The notes under the pieces: generated by a model
Databases searched by the model: none
The model's input: only the letters and a program-made list of their open reading frames with translations
Told to the model about the DNA's origin: nothing
Assembly (NCBI GenBank): GCA_007096045.1
Contig: SFAU01000234.1
Coordinates: 1-32,938, forward strand
DNA from: Microcystis novacekii Mn_MB_F_20050700_S1
GTDB lineage: Bacteria; Cyanobacteriota; Cyanobacteriia; Cyanobacteriales; Microcystaceae
Reading direction: 5' to 3'
Length of the DNA: 32,938 nucleotides
Translations under genes and position numbers: made by a program
Shown here: positions 32,791-32,938 of the stretch, in pieces
Position numbering within the stretch: position 1 is the stretch's first letter
How the letters are laid out: each line of letters begins with the position of its first letter

Positions 32791-32938
32791 GTTTCAATAC
32801 AAATATAGTCATATATAGTCAGGCATGGTAATATATAAACAGAAAACTATCAGACTAGGCAAAAAAAGCAGCAATAAGTTATCGAACGGCTTGGAGATGG
32901 TGGAAACAAGGAAATTTAACAGGCTATCAATTGCCTTC
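32790..32938 (+). mobile_element. IS607-like element, left end and start of resolvase
   Basis: AT-rich DNA interrupts the hydrolase gene and is followed by a coding fragment of the IS607 serine-resolvase type. The border at about 32790 is where hydrolase similarity ends. The rest of the element lies outside the window. Confidence 0.55.
32847..32938 (+). pseudogene. IS607-type serine resolvase, N-terminal fragment
   Basis: The frame reads LSD, a stop (TAG 32856-32858), then AKKAAISYRTAWRWWKQGNL and TGYQLP up to the window end. The helix-turn-helix ISYRTAWRWWKQG is typical of the MerR-like N-terminus of IS607 resolvases. Relatives begin M-S-D-Y-A-(K/R)-K-A, so the ATG appears changed to CTA and the Tyr codon to TAG. 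A later start is not excluded, but the family start is lost. Confidence 0.6.

Overview
The window looks like a piece of a cyanobacterial chromosome, most probably Microcystis or a close relative. The evidence is many HIP1 palindromes (GCGATCGC), phycocyanin genes, cyanobacteria-specific families (TIGR03279 radical SAM protein, prohibitin, MlaE permease), and a high load of insertion-sequence debris and small palindromic repeats. The genus is inferred from overall character, not from a database search. No tRNA or rRNA gene was found.

Layout. 1-110: the 5' end of a transposase gene (minus strand) that has cut off the start of a large secreted adhesin. 110-3163: that adhesin, with a glycine-rich region, two C-type-lectin-like domains, RTX calcium repeats and a type I secretion-like C-terminus. 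3164-4670: repeats and a frameshifted DUF4351-type pseudogene. 4671-8655: housekeeping genes (VOC protein, RlmI-type rRNA methyltransferase, MlaE-type permease, TIGR03279 radical SAM protein). 8764-9355: remains of a CRISPR array around a small secreted protein gene. 9478-11116: a small Cys-rich protein, a DUF202 protein and a prohibitin. 11786-12715: a PEP-CTERM surface protein. 12909-15275: metY-metX. 15367-19065: an AT-rich accessory island with two two-gene modules, an ABC-type ATPase plus PD-(D/E)XK-like nuclease pair and a 308-aa protein plus MazF/PemK-like toxin pair. 19079-21262: a flavoprotein fused to a persulfide dioxygenase. 21292-21532: a decayed second prohibitin gene. 21539-25503: cadD-like transporter with a Crp/Fnr regulator, a coiled-coil secreted protein, an MgtC protein and cysK. 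26139-27207: a phycocyanin cpcBA pair without linkers or lyases. 27440-31942: a secreted rhodanese, a membrane protein/PAP2 pair, the sulfate-binding protein gene sbpA and a livG-type ATPase. 32166-32938: a serine-hydrolase pseudogene broken by a nonsense codon and by IS607-like DNA.

How the genes fit together. Six loci concern sulfur: metY and metX (sulfide into homocysteine), the persulfide dioxygenase fusion, cysK, the rhodanese and sbpA. They are spread over 18 kb on both strands, so this is a theme and not one operon.

The most interesting material is the accessory island. Its first module is flanked by direct repeats of about 72 nt that duplicate the 3' end of metX, with a dispersed palindromic repeat touching the right-hand copy. 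The same arrangement (gene 3' end, dispersed repeat, about 70-nt duplicate of the gene 3' end) recurs at the PAP2 gene 11 kb away. This suggests a common mechanism in which the repeat is tied to long target duplications.
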